Shown piece after piece: positions 10,121 to 19,026 of a stretch of DNA of 64,000 nt. The stretch spans positions 3,534,001-3,598,000 of the forward strand of contig OZ244061.1 of NCBI GenBank assembly GCA_965215475.1. Direction: 5' to 3'. The stretch is from Bin80 sp965215475 (GTDB lineage Bacteria; Bacteroidota; Rhodothermia; Rhodothermales; Bin80). Position numbers and translations under genes: made by a program. Each line of letters opens with the position of its first letter. The first letter of the stretch is position 1. Below the pieces are notes generated by a model that saw nothing but the letters and a program-made list of their open reading frames with translations, was not told the DNA's origin and did no database searches.

Positions 10121-10669
10121 GCTCGCAAAAGCCGCATAGATCCGCCGCGGTAGACCTTCGCTCCCCCCTCCATCCTGTCATGATACCATCATCTGACATA
10201 CCGGATGAAGCACTCGCAGAAAGGATTCCAATTTAACGTGCCCGAGTAGATGGGATTTTCGTATAGATATTATCTATCTTCGTGGGATAAAAGCCATTTA
10301 TCTACTCATTGTTTGGATAAATAGGGAGACGTTCAATGCGATGAAGCATGATTTTGGGGTATTCATCATTTCGCACGACAGCTTCGTATACGACATCCTT
10401 TGTAGTATAATCCACTACAAATTTGAAACTTGCGCATAGATTTAAACCCCATCGTATTCATCAGAACCGTTTCTACGCCTATACGGAAGGGGAGTGAATG
10501 TAAAACGTCGCATAGTGCCCGTGGCGGGCAATTGTGGCAATGAGATTCAGCAGGTACAATCTAAAAGGTCGGAATGCAGGCATGGCTATTCGTATGAATC
10601 CGAGCACCGACCAGATGGTACTCAGGCGCGGCCTAGTCATTGACGGCCCCGTGCACTCAATTCGACTAT
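10121..10669. other. Gene-free stretch between the IS66 relic and ppk2
   Basis: No convincing gene was found here. A reverse-strand stretch around 10440-10310 reads FKFVVDYTTKDVVYEAVVRN then DEYPKIMLHRIERLP before a stop, which looks like the tail of a decayed gene, but it has no recognisable family or start. The right end of the IS66 element should lie somewhere in this region; its terminal repeat was not identified. Confidence 0.4.
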
Positions 10670-11515
10670 TCATGATTCTGTGTACGGGGCTGAGGAAATT
10701 GGACTGCCGAATTGATCGGTCACAATCCGTTGCGTTTCCATTGCTGGTCGGATATAGCCTTGTTCGGTTTGCAATGGAGGTAAGATCACCTTTTTGCGTT
10801 CAATAGGTTCATGAGGAATTTGTGAGAGGAGATGATGAATACAGTTTAATCTTGCACGACGTTTGTCATCTGCTTCCACAACCCACCAAGGCGAATCAGG
10901 AAGATCTGTATGTAGAAACATCTGGTCTTTAGCTCGGGAATAATCTATCCAGCGAGACCTAGATTCCAAGTCCATTGGACTGAGTTTCCATCTACGCTTT
11001 GGATCCTCTATACGTCGACGAAACCGGCGTTCTTGCTCCACAGCGCTCACGGAAAACCAGTACTTGATCAGAATCGTACCGCTTTGAATCAGCATTCGCT
11101 CGAATATGGGGCATTCTCGAAGAAATCCCCAATATTCCTCTTCAGAACAATAGCCCATTACACGTTCAACTCCTGCTCGATTATACCAACTCCGATCAAA
11201 GAGAATTAATTCACCTGAAGCAGGTAAATGATGTACATATCTCTGGAAATACCATTGATTTGATTCACGATCTGTAGGCTTGGGTAGTGCTACGACCCTG
11301 CAGATGCGTGGATTCAAGGGGGCGGTGATACGTTTGATCGTTCCTCCTTTTCCTGCGGCATCTCGTCCTTCAAACAAGACAATAACCCGTTTCTTTTTGA
11401 CACGAATATAGCGCTGAAGTATGACTAGGCGCAGATGTAGCTTTGATAACTCTGCCTCGTAGAATTTTCGCGACAATTTTCCGTTGTCCTTGAATGTGTT
11501 CAGGGGGGCGTCCAT
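10670..11515 (-). CDS. ppk2: Polyphosphate kinase 2 family protein
   Basis: This 281-aa protein is a single-domain PPK2, a P-loop kinase that transfers phosphate between polyphosphate and nucleotides, usually in the direction of making (d)NTPs or NDPs. The Walker A motif GRDAAGKGGT is at residues 50-59. The LILFDRSWYNRAGVERVMG block at about 103-121 carries the Walker B and lid residues, and SPMDLESRSRWIDYSRAKD follows. The length fits class I PPK2, but the preferred nucleotide cannot be called. It lies alone between an IS66 relic and an ISL3 insertion, so transfer or rearrangement of this block is possible. Together with ppk1 at 2496 the window holds both a synthesising and a polyphosphate-using enzyme. 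Confidence 0.93.
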   Translation of the reverse strand: MDAPLNTFKDNGKLSRKFYEAELSKLHLRLVILQRYIRVKKKRVIVLFEGRDAAGKGGTIKRITAPLNPRICRVVALPKPTDRESNQWYFQRYVHHLPASGELILFDRSWYNRAGVERVMGYCSEEEYWGFLRECPIFERMLIQSGTILIKYWFSVSAVEQERRFRRRIEDPKRRWKLSPMDLESRSRWIDYSRAKDQMFLHTDLPDSPWWVVEADDKRRARLNCIHHLLSQIPHEPIERKKVILPPLQTEQGYIRPAMETQRIVTDQFGSPISSAPYTES

Positions 11516-11950
11516 TAAACTTATTTGTGATATTAAGAGACGCGACGCATTATATTATCCAGATATTACTGAATTGTACAGCGAATTTGATAAGGGTTTG
11601 GCAATGACCACGGTAGTTCTCTCTAGAGGCAAGTAATATCAGCAATTCCCACTAACTCGTTTTTGGCTCATCAAATTTAAGATTTTCAGAGTAATGATCT
11701 GCAATTTTGCAAACAAAAGCATAAACTTCAATTCTATGGGGAGTTACGGTTTAGTGAGAGTGGCTGAAGGAATACAAAGATACAATATGAACTTAGAATC
11801 GAGTAAACAAAGTGCGTGCGATATCAGCTTTGCGAATCTGATGTTGTATTTTCATCGTACATGGAATCACGCTCTTTTGGAGGTAGATTTTTCTCACTCT
11901 TCCGTCGGCGAGAACCTACGATGGAGCATAAAACATACAAAATAAATATG
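11516..11950. other. Gene-free stretch upstream of ppk2
   Basis: This holds the 5' flank of ppk2 and the sequence up to the relic beginning at 11951. Only short, uncharacteristic reading frames occur on either strand. No promoter, hairpin or RNA gene could be supported. Confidence 0.4.
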
Positions 11951-12047
11951 GGTTCTATCACGATATGTGTGGATGCAGGTCTAAACCTCCGCACTGGAAT
12001 CGCAACGCGGAAGTTTTCAAATCTTCTGTGTCCTCTCCCAATGGTTT

Positions 12048-12084
12048 TGATTTTTGGCTCTTCAGCCTTTTCTGTGAGAAATTC
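12048..12084 (+). repeat. Left target repeat and left inverted repeat of the ISL3 element
   Basis: The target copy TGATTTTT occupies 12048-12055, directly followed by the terminal inverted repeat from 12056. The repeat matches the right end in GG-TCTTC--CCTTT and the following TGTGA. Confidence 0.88.
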
Positions 12085-13396
12085 ATTTTTTTCAGATTCT
12101 GGGGCTCAAATCTAGTCCGCCCAAATGAAAGTAAATTGCGTCTATGAATCGGTCTTTGTTCCGGAATCCACGTGCACGAACCTTGATGGTTTTGATCCGG
12201 CTGTTGATGCTTTCGGCAGGGCCATTACTCACCTTCAGAACGATCGCATTGAGGATTCCATATAAGTGATTTTGTATCAGTTTAGCTGCTTTTTTCATCG
12301 GTTCAAGTCGGCAGCGCATGGCCCAGCTCAACCATTTCATCCAGTACTTGCGTGCCCAACCCCGGGTTTTATAATGCCATAGATTTCGAGCCGTTTCCTT
12401 GATCGCCCAGGCTCGGGCCGTTCGTAGGGTACTGGTGCGGAGCGCATGGAATGCCTTCTTCTGCTTCATGGACATGTTGGGAGGACTTTTGAGCCACATG
12501 TATTTACTTCCCGTCAACATCTCATTCCCACTCTTGCGGAGTTCTTTGTGCTCCTGTCGCCGCACCTTATCGACCCCATCTCCCAGGTGCTTGGAGACAT
12601 GGAACCGGTCAAAACAGATCTTCTCGTCAGCATGGGGAAGGCAGGCATGGGTTGCATGAATATACGCCGGCCACATATCCATACTTACACTCCGAATTCC
12701 CTGCAACTGAGCCGGCGATAATTGCTGATACCAACCCACAAGAGTGCCTTTTTCCCGTCCAAGTCCCACATACAGTACCGTATCTGCATTGGACACAACC
12801 GTCAGGTACTTGTGCCCCCTTCGGTACGCGACCTCATCCACACAAATGTTGGCAACCACCTCCTCCTTTCTTCGAGCCTTCCCCCGTTCCACCGCACGCC
12901 GTTGGATCCCGGCAATGCCCTTCCAGCCGATTCCCAACTGGCGGGAAATCGCCAAAAGACTTGCCTCCTTGGCCCATCCGATCACGTACTCCTCAAAGTC
13001 ATGGGTGTAGCGGGAACTTGCGTCCGCCCAGGGAACTCGGACCGTCTTCACTCCATGCTCCGAACATTGAATCCGGGGAACCCGGGCAACCAGAATCGTT
13101 TGATATTTACACGTATCCAGGTGGCGCCATTGCCGCTCCGTACGCAGATCATAAAAGGGACCTACCTTGCCACACTTCGGACAGGTCAACGAAGACGGAT
13201 CGGTACAGGTCAACGTTACCGTCCTTCGTTGGGCTTGATCATCGTAGGTGTCTTCCAAAATCTCCCAGGGTGCCTGGACACCTAGGCTTTTCTCAACAGA
13301 GGAGGTGTTTTGCATGTGATTCTTTAAATTCAGGTGAACAATAAAATTCGAAAGTCCTAAATTTATGGCTTAATTCACAATAAAGGGCGAAGACCC
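12056..13396 (-). mobile_element. Complete ISL3-family insertion sequence (1341 bp)
   Basis: The ends are imperfect inverted repeats. The left is GGCTCTTCAGCCTTTTCTGT at 12056 and the right, read on the reverse strand from 13396, is GGGTCTTCGCCCTTTATTGT. Both ends are flanked by the identical 8-bp sequence TGATTTTT (12048-12055 and 13397-13404). An 8-bp target duplication and ends of the GGCTCTTC type are hallmarks of the ISL3 family. The single transposase gene (12092-13315) is intact. Perfect flanking repeats and an undamaged gene mark this as a recent insertion that may still be active. Confidence 0.92.
12092..13315 (-). CDS. ISL3 family transposase
   Basis: This intact 407-aa DDE transposase has an N-terminal zinc ribbon (TCPKCGKVG, then IQCSEHGVK, about residues 38-85), a helix-turn-helix region (SLLAISRQLGIGWKGI), and a catalytic core with ICVDEVAYRRGHKYLTVV, VSMDMWPAYIHA and the C-terminal GPAESINSRIKTIKVRARGF holding the last acidic residue. 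The length is typical of ISL3 transposases. The gene fills the element between its inverted repeats and reads toward the left end. The ATG at 13315 lies about 80 bp inside the right end. No frameshift is seen, so it should be functional. Confidence 0.95.
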   Translation of the reverse strand: MQNTSSVEKSLGVQAPWEILEDTYDDQAQRRTVTLTCTDPSSLTCPKCGKVGPFYDLRTERQWRHLDTCKYQTILVARVPRIQCSEHGVKTVRVPWADASSRYTHDFEEYVIGWAKEASLLAISRQLGIGWKGIAGIQRRAVERGKARRKEEVVANICVDEVAYRRGHKYLTVVSNADTVLYVGLGREKGTLVGWYQQLSPAQLQGIRSVSMDMWPAYIHATHACLPHADEKICFDRFHVSKHLGDGVDKVRRQEHKELRKSGNEMLTGSKYMWLKSPPNMSMKQKKAFHALRTSTLRTARAWAIKETARNLWHYKTRGWARKYWMKWLSWAMRCRLEPMKKAAKLIQNHLYGILNAIVLKVSNGPAESINSRIKTIKVRARGFRNKDRFIDAIYFHLGGLDLSPRI

Positions 13397-13404
13397 TGAT
13401 TTTT
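13373..13404 (-). repeat. Right inverted repeat and right target repeat of the ISL3 element
   Basis: Reading the reverse strand from 13396 gives GGGTCTTCGCCCTTTATTGT, the partner of the left end at 12056. The target copy TGATTTTT follows on the plus strand at 13397-13404. Confidence 0.88.
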
Positions 13405-13626
13405 TGAATTTTTCGTATGAATACAACATTGCTCTGAGAATACCTGAGGGGATCTTGCTATCTGGATCAGAGGGGTTGCAGAAGCCTCTGGATAAAGATC
13501 CATTCCACCTAGATAGAAGTAAAGAATCCAAGTTTAATGATGTATAAACCTACTTTTTTCGCCACTACGGTCACCTTGCATTATGTGCATCCGTGTAGAT
13601 TCATATTCATTTATGCAACCAGTAAA

Positions 13627-14049
13627 TTAGCCCCCCCAGTTGAAGATGTTTGCCAAAAATCCAAGAACCCCCGTGGCTGCTAAGATACTCAGGATTACAA
13701 TCAAGGTATTGTACTTCGCATTCTGAGAATCAATCTTGGATTCCAATCGAACGATGTTGCCATCAAACTTGGAGTTCTGGGAATCAAACTTGGAGTTCAA
13801 TTGAGCGATGTTGCCATCAAACTTGGAATCCTGGGAATCAAACTTGGAGTTCAATTGAGCGATGTTGCCATCAAACTTGGATTCCAAGCGAGTTCGGATC
13901 GTGTCAATCCTCTCTAATACGTTTGCTGATGCCATGTTCGTGATCAGTTCTGTGAGTTCATTGGCCTCATCTGCTGTGAATTCAGACCTGCGAAGCAAGT
14001 AAGAAATCCTTGTAAATTGACCCACTTGGTCAGGATTTTGTTCGGTCAT
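13627..14049 (-). CDS. Coiled-coil protein with C-terminal membrane anchor
   Basis: This 140-aa protein of unknown function starts with a short helical region (EFTADEANELTELITNM, about residues 23-40). A heptad-rich coiled coil follows, built from an 18-residue unit (LNSKFDSQDSKFDGNIAQ) present about 2.5 times (residues 58-112). It ends with one membrane helix (TLIVILSILAATGVLGFLAN) and a short tail FNWGG. The topology suggests a tail-anchored or inner-membrane protein projecting a coiled coil; the layout recalls DUF1640-like proteins, but I would not assign it. The 54-bp DNA repeats (about 13771-13878) are almost identical. A convincing inverted repeat lies upstream of its start at 14196-14236. 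Confidence 0.7.
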   Translation of the reverse strand: MTEQNPDQVGQFTRISYLLRRSEFTADEANELTELITNMASANVLERIDTIRTRLESKFDGNIAQLNSKFDSQDSKFDGNIAQLNSKFDSQNSKFDGNIVRLESKIDSQNAKYNTLIVILSILAATGVLGFLANIFNWGG

Positions 14050-14195
14050 ATATGTATTGAAGTAAAATAGGTTTCACTACGATTTACAGGAAAAAGTACC
14101 CTGTGGATGGTTGTTTTTTCCTTGATTGACTTGAATCCCTGCCGTTGACGGTCATACAGGATTTCGGGACGTCTATTAACCTTTCCGCAAGTTTG

Positions 14196-14236
14196 CAAAA
14201 ACTGAGGCCATATCACCGATATTCCCTCAGTTTTTG
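14196..14236. terminator. Strong inverted repeat, likely bidirectional terminator
   Basis: Positions 14196-14207 (caaaaactgagg) pair perfectly with 14225-14236 (cctcagtttttg), a 12-bp stem around a 17-nt loop, with runs of A before and T after. Either strand would give a stem followed by U residues. It separates the coiled-coil gene from the porU-like pseudogene. Confidence 0.65.
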
Positions 14237-14283
14237 GACGCTTGCGTTATCGTTATATGCGCATTAGAGTAGACTATCAAGAG

Positions 14284-15605
14284 GGGGCCAATCTGCAAAA
14301 AATCTATCCTCATTAGACAACCCTCATCTTAGTGTGAGCCGCAGTGTACTTGAAGACGGAAACATGTTCAAGATTGCAGTGTCACAATCAGGTATCTACA
14401 GAATTGATCGAACATTTCTGGAGTCTCTCTCAGGGCTTCAAACAGCAGTTGAAAGCATTGATCCTCGGCAAATTAGAGTGTTCGGTAATGGTGGAGCCTC
14501 AGTTCCTGCACTCAATAGTGCTTCTCGGATTCCAGATTTAATTGAAAATCAGGTGTTCGTTCAAGGAGGTGGTGACGGTCGTTTTGACGAAGGAGATGCG
14601 GTATGGTTTTATGGTCAAGGGCCAACAGGATGGTCCAGCGAGCAGTTGGCGGATTTGAGGGGAAGAATTTTGACTGGTCCTCAGGGCGAACCTATCAGAG
14701 AATGGTCACATTACGTTCATCCATTTGACACGACTAATTATTATTTTCTTGATTTTAGGATCAGTGAAAGTCAGGTTTTTGTTCAGGAAACGTACTCAAA
14801 TTTTCCTGCGAATGCTGTTCTATATCAAGTTCAGGGTAGATATTTCCTTGATCTTGACGAATACCTGTGGGGGGCGAACATTCGGGGCATACCTGGGTAA
14901 GCACCATTATTCAAGGGCCTGGTCCAAGTCGAGGCACCATGGAAAATTTTCAACTTCAGGGTCTTAATGCAGGGATGATTCAATATCAGATCAGCAATTC
15001 AGAGTAATCCTCCTGTAACTCTTCACTTCAGAGATGGTACTCAAACACTGTTTAGTGCCAATTTCGGGTCGTTATTCAATTCGCCGACATCTCCGATTGC
15101 ACGTTCAGGGATTTCAGAGTTCAGTCACGCAGTTAGTGCAGGTCAGGCCATTAATCTGATTGCAGATCTGGAAGATCAGATTGGAGGACCTCAGGCAGCT
15201 CTCGACTGGGCACGCATCTTATGTCCCAAGTCATTGGAATCAGGTCAGCAACCTCTTCAATTTAGCACTCCGCTTGCAGAGACTGGCACTTTCACATTTG
15301 TACTATCTGGATTTAATACCGTGCCGATTGCTCTGGCTATAACTGAGCCAGGTCATTATCGCTGGTTAGGGATCCAGTCTCAGGGCAATAATTTTCTTGT
15401 TCAGACTACGGTTAATTCCAAAGATCAGCCGCGAGAACTAATTGTATTTACTCCAGATCAAATTCCATCATTTCACTACACTCTATCAACAATGAAACGG
15501 AAGTCACGCAAATATTTTCACAAGAAACATTTGATTCACACCGTCCGAAGCTGTTTTGAGCAGATTGTGGACACGAAGGTGTCACGGGGATTTACGCTGA
15601 CGTGA
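14284..15605 (+). pseudogene. porU: Broken PorU-type T9SS sortase (N-terminal part only)
   Basis: The first block (GTG at 14334, open to 14902) shows the N-terminal domain of PorU/gingipain-like proteins: FKIAVSQSGIYRIDRTFLES, IDPRQIRVFGNGGASVPALN, FVQGGGDGRFDEGDAVWFYG, then a WSHYVHPFDTTNYYFLDF segment. After a stop and frameshift the reading resumes at about 15000 (TLHFRDGTQTLFSANF), then LDWARILCPKSLE and GHYRWLGIQSQGNNFLV, ending at 15605. The caspase-like peptidase C25 catalytic domain is absent. PorU cleaves T9SS sorting tails and attaches cargo to the surface. This copy is dead. It may be a paralogue, since another complete copy could exist outside the window. Confidence 0.7.
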
Positions 15606-15770
15606 AAAGCTTTTGTCGTTTGATGAGAGCTCAATCTGAACTGGATTGGCGGAGTATATGCACATCCCTATGCCGTCGCATAGACTTCCCACGCCCCCAA
15701 AAGGGTACTGCAATGCACTCAAAAAGAAAACACGCAGGATGTTTTGCGAGCCCAGCCAAAAATCACGTTT

Positions 15771-16751
15771 TCACTCAGGAATTTTGAACCGTGGCGAGAC
15801 CAGCGAACTGTCATCAAGGAGAGTTGTAATTTGCACAATCCTTGTGAGACCAGGACTATAAACCGTGACGGTTTTTTCTGATGGAAGGTTTTCATCGTGT
15901 GCAATAGATGGATGATCCACAACGTCCATTACATCAATATTGATGGCCTGAAGAGATTCGGGATAGCGCAATTTCCCATAGGGCGCGGAACCGGATAATA
16001 CAATTTGGCCACCAGTCGTCGCAATTTCTATTTCCGAAATGGGTGTGGTTTTAACAATTTGATGCAGATAGTTATTTGTTTTTGCCACAGACCATCCAGA
16101 AGCTTCAGCAGTCGTCAAAAATGCATCAATGAGTCCGGCCTGAACAACCATTTGCTTTGATAGGACCGCATCAAAAACGGATCGAACTTCAGCTACACGG
16201 GAAGTGTACATGGAGGAGAGCAACTCAGGTTCACCAAAAGCTGCTAATGCGGCGGTCATAACCGGTGAAGCGTAGCTATTATCGAGCAGTCCCTGCTCTT
16301 CAAAGGCAAGAGCATTCCCAACCTGAACAATTCGAGGTTTATCTACTCCACCCACCCCGACATACTTGAATATATTCCAGTCGATTTCCCGAGTCTGAGC
16401 AGCTTGGGTGATGCATTCATTACTGTCAATATTGGCTGACAGTAGTGGATAAAAAGCAGATGCCTGTGGTTGAGACGCGGAATCGTCAGAAAACTTAAAC
16501 TGGATAGGACTTCCATCTTCGTCGCGAACCGTCGTTAGATAGACGACTCCTTCTGGATCGGTAACCCATAGTTCATCCAGCACGGTTTTTGCTACAATCT
16601 TGTCAAAGATTGCGATGATCTCTGAGGGAGGAAGTCCTTGATTTTCTGCAGCAGCAACTAGATGGGCAGCAATTCGAGCCTGTCCAGTCATTTGTTCATC
16701 CAAAAGAGAATCAAGTCCATTAGCAATGTCTGAGAGAGAAAGCTGACTCAT
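15771..16751 (-). CDS. Soluble double-Cache-like sensory protein, orphan
   Basis: The 326-aa protein consists of two related halves. Each has a helical lead (LDSLLDEQMTGQARIAAHLV, and FDAVLSKQMVVQAGLIDAFL) followed by an alpha/beta sensor-like segment. The first contains LDELWVTDPEGVVYLTT, QPQASAFYPLL and FKYVGVGGVDKPRIVQVGN, phrases I associate with Cache domains of bacterial chemoreceptors and GGDEF proteins. Unlike those, no signal peptide, membrane helix or output domain is visible, and no such gene is adjacent. It converges on the porU relic. A role as a ligand-binding or partner-delivered sensor is inference. Confidence 0.6.
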   Translation of the reverse strand: MSQLSLSDIANGLDSLLDEQMTGQARIAAHLVAAAENQGLPPSEIIAIFDKIVAKTVLDELWVTDPEGVVYLTTVRDEDGSPIQFKFSDDSASQPQASAFYPLLSANIDSNECITQAAQTREIDWNIFKYVGVGGVDKPRIVQVGNALAFEEQGLLDNSYASPVMTAALAAFGEPELLSSMYTSRVAEVRSVFDAVLSKQMVVQAGLIDAFLTTAEASGWSVAKTNNYLHQIVKTTPISEIEIATTGGQIVLSGSAPYGKLRYPESLQAINIDVMDVVDHPSIAHDENLPSEKTVTVYSPGLTRIVQITTLLDDSSLVSPRFKIPE

Positions 16752-17005
16752 TAAACCGAAAGTATAGTGATCGTTTGCTGGGTATTTATTTCGTACATCA
16801 TGAAGAATAATGGCTTTTAACCAAATTTACGGTATAAACGTTTCGACTCGTTCTCATAGGGAGATAACAAACTCTCAGAGAAAGATCAAAAGCGCGAGTC
16901 TTTCATACATATGAGCATTCATAAGCGAGGCAAAAATATTTTGATCGTTAGAAGTTTAGGAATCTTCTCGTTGATTATCTTTCAGGGTAGCTCAGAGGAA
17001 AAAGC

Positions 17006-17497
17006 ATGATGCATAAACAGAAAGCAAATCTACCAGCAAAGGCAAGGCATGTTCAAGAAACTCTTTCATCACGTGGACTGAATACCAAGGTTGTTCAACT
17101 TTCAGCGTCTACCCGAACGGCGAAAGAGGCGGCATCTGCGCTGAACTGTGCCCTCGGTCAGATCGTGAAGTCTCTTGTTTTTCGAATAAAGGATGACCCT
17201 ATTCTAATATTAGTCAGTGGAAGTAATCAAGTGGATGAAGAGTTGATTGATCACATAATTGGCGGCCCGATCCAGCGTGCACACCCCGATTTTGTATTAC
17301 AGCATACGGGTCACGCTATTGGTGGTGTCGCACCAGTTGGTCACCCCAAGCCGATTCCCACGTTTGTGGATCGAGATTTGCTGAATTATAAACAGGTATG
17401 GGCAGCAGCGGGAGGTCCTTATACAGTGTTTGCCTGTGAGCCTTCGTTCTTGGCAACGTTGGGTAGACTAATTCATGTTACCTTGGCCTCGGATTGA
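17006..17497 (+). CDS. YbaK/EbsC-type aminoacyl-tRNA deacylase
   Basis: This 163-aa protein of the YbaK/ProX superfamily hydrolyses mischarged aminoacyl-tRNA, such as Cys-tRNA(Pro), in trans. The domain spans the protein: RTAKEAASALNCALGQIVKSL with the conserved lysine, LILVSGSNQVD, then GHAIGGVAPVGHPKPIPTFVD and the closing AAAGGPYTVFACEPSFL. This subgroup is typical of stand-alone deacylases. The start is ATG 17006 or the next codon. Its last 20 bases overlap the end of the convergent coaX gene. Confidence 0.88.
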   Translation: MMHKQKANLPAKARHVQETLSSRGLNTKVVQLSASTRTAKEAASALNCALGQIVKSLVFRIKDDPILILVSGSNQVDEELIDHIIGGPIQRAHPDFVLQHTGHAIGGVAPVGHPKPIPTFVDRDLLNYKQVWAAAGGPYTVFACEPSFLATLGRLIHVTLASD

Positions 17498-18230
17498 GCT
17501 GCATCAGCAATTTGATGCCATGAAGAACGAGATCTTGATTGATCTGTGCGATCGGGATATACTTGGCTAATACCTGATGCCAACCTCCCGTAAGGGTAAG
17601 AACTGATGGAGAGTCAAGAAATTGTTCGATACGCTCAACTGCGCCAAGGACTGCATCGATCATGCCATGGATGAGTCCATGTTGTAGTGCTTGAATTGTA
17701 GATGTCCCAAATGCGCTTTCTGGGATTGTTAATGGTACGGTAGATAATTGTGCAGTGTAATCAGCTAAAGCTTGATTTGCGAGAGTAGGGCTAGGCAAGA
17801 TTACTCCACCCAAGAAAGCTCCATCAGCCTGTACAACATCAATCGTAATCGCGGTCCCCGCATCAATAATGATCTGAGGTGTACCTCCCGGATACCAAGC
17901 GGCACTTGCTGCAGCTAATCTGTCAGGGCCTAAACTTTCGGCAGGAGTATACTGGATATAAAGTGGCAAAACAGCGTGACTATGCACCTCAAATATTGAG
18001 GCATCCGTACATTCGGTAATTGAAGAGACAATCTTCTTGAACTGTTGGGGGACGACGCTCGCTATCCCAATACGGCATGGAGGGGTTTGAGAAGTCCATG
18101 TTTTAATACGTACCAAAGCTTTCTCAACCGTAGCTTCGGTTGCTGTTTTCAAGAGTTGATCTTTGACAAACAGGCCCATCTTGATGGCACTGTTCCCGAT
18201 ATCAATCGTCAACCATACGGAGCGAGACAT
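17478..18230 (-). CDS. coaX: Type III pantothenate kinase
   Basis: CoaX phosphorylates pantothenate in the first step of CoA synthesis. The protein is about 250 aa, as expected. The ASKHA-fold phosphate-binding loop reads TIDIGNSAIKMGLF at the N-terminus, followed by the family motifs ESLGPDRLAAASAAW and IIDAGTAITIDVV and a C-terminal LTGGWHQVL. I choose the ATG at 18230 because it gives the standard MSRSVWLTIDIGN start; an upstream ATG at 18257 adds nine residues. The start overlaps the end of birA by 29 bp, so the two are probably translationally coupled in an operon with the upstream lipoprotein. BirA-CoaX neighbours are common in many bacteria. Confidence 0.93.
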   Translation of the reverse strand: MSRSVWLTIDIGNSAIKMGLFVKDQLLKTATEATVEKALVRIKTWTSQTPPCRIGIASVVPQQFKKIVSSITECTDASIFEVHSHAVLPLYIQYTPAESLGPDRLAAASAAWYPGGTPQIIIDAGTAITIDVVQADGAFLGGVILPSPTLANQALADYTAQLSTVPLTIPESAFGTSTIQALQHGLIHGMIDAVLGAVERIEQFLDSPSVLTLTGGWHQVLAKYIPIAQINQDLVLHGIKLLMQLNPRPR

Positions 18231-19026
18231 TTCCTGCATAAACTGTACGATATCCAATACTGGTTTCCAAAATTAATGCTCCAGATTCTTCAATACCCAT
18301 GAGAATCCCAGAGATCTCTTCACCCGAGCCAACAACTCTACAAGGCTTCCCCACCCAGGCAAGATCGTTGGTGTAACTTTTTCGGATGGCGGAAGGATCG
18401 GTAATCAATACTTCCAGGTTTCGCTCCAGATTCAATAAGATCGATGCCATCAAAGTTGCTCGGTCGATCAGTTGCCCGGTCGCAAGCATGAGAGAAATTA
18501 CCGATTCGTCTAATTCTTTGGGGAACACGGTCTGATTCACGTTAATTCCGATTCCAAGTATGAGAGGAGTCAGGGCCGAGCCAACGGTTTGCATGAGCAT
18601 GCCACAAACTTTTTTTCCATTCAGCAAGATATCGTTTGGCCATTTTAGTGTAGGTTTTTGGAATGCAATGACTTCAGTGATCGCATCGGCTACTCCCACA
18701 CATGCTGCTAGGGGCAGGAGCCCAATTCGTCTGGAAGAGATTGGGAGGTCAAGGATAATACTGAAGGTGAGGTTTAGTCCTGCATCTGCGTTCCAAGTAC
18801 GTCCCTGTCGTCCACGTCCACTTGTCTGATAATCTGCTGCAAATACAGTCCCATGCTTGGCTCCTTGTCTAGCTGCATCCAGAGCCAATGAGTTTGTCGA
18901 GGGCACTTCATCCATATAATACAACGGATGGCCCAGTACTTTTGTGCGTAGCAGAGAATTAATTTCTTGAACGAGGGGTATAGTTGTAGAATGTGACATC
19001 GCGACCGAAAATTTGCTCCTGTCCAA
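18202..19026 (-). CDS. birA: Biotin--[acetyl-CoA-carboxylase] ligase
   Basis: At 274 aa this is a class I biotin protein ligase without the N-terminal DNA-binding domain, so it attaches biotin to the carboxylase carrier protein but should not repress transcription. The biotinyl-AMP loop GRGRQGR is at residues 70-76. KWPNDILLNGKKVCGML holds the catalytic lysine region, and LGIGINVNQT follows. The C-terminal SH3-like domain is present (VGKPCRVVGSGEEISGILMG). The ATG at 19026 or 18999 both fit, and both overlap the upstream lipoprotein gene (68 or 41 bp). Confidence 0.94.
   Translation of the reverse strand: MDRSKFSVAMSHSTTIPLVQEINSLLRTKVLGHPLYYMDEVPSTNSLALDAARQGAKHGTVFAADYQTSGRGRQGRTWNADAGLNLTFSIILDLPISSRRIGLLPLAACVGVADAITEVIAFQKPTLKWPNDILLNGKKVCGMLMQTVGSALTPLILGIGINVNQTVFPKELDESVISLMLATGQLIDRATLMASILLNLERNLEVLITDPSAIRKSYTNDLAWVGKPCRVVGSGEEISGILMGIEESGALILETSIGYRTVYAGNVSLRMVDD

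Larger units (their letters stand above)
11951..13450 (-). pseudogene. Relic B: ISL3-like transposon end, split by the intact ISL3 element
   Basis: The segment 11951-12055, joined across the insertion to 13397-13450, aligns with relics A (8231) and C (55272). Shared landmarks are ggttctatca at the outer end, the aggtctaaacctccgca block, gaagttttcaaat, the ctgtgtcctctccc block, and, beyond the insertion, ttgaatttttcgtatgaata against ttgaatttttccatgaata in relic C. Removing 12056-13404 (the element plus one target repeat) restores a continuous relic. No open reading frame survives. Confidence 0.65.

Noticed and set aside
12652..13344. Long plus-strand frames over the ISL3 transposase
   Set aside because: They are antisense to an intact transposase and are Pro/His/Ser-rich in the way expected of a shadow frame.
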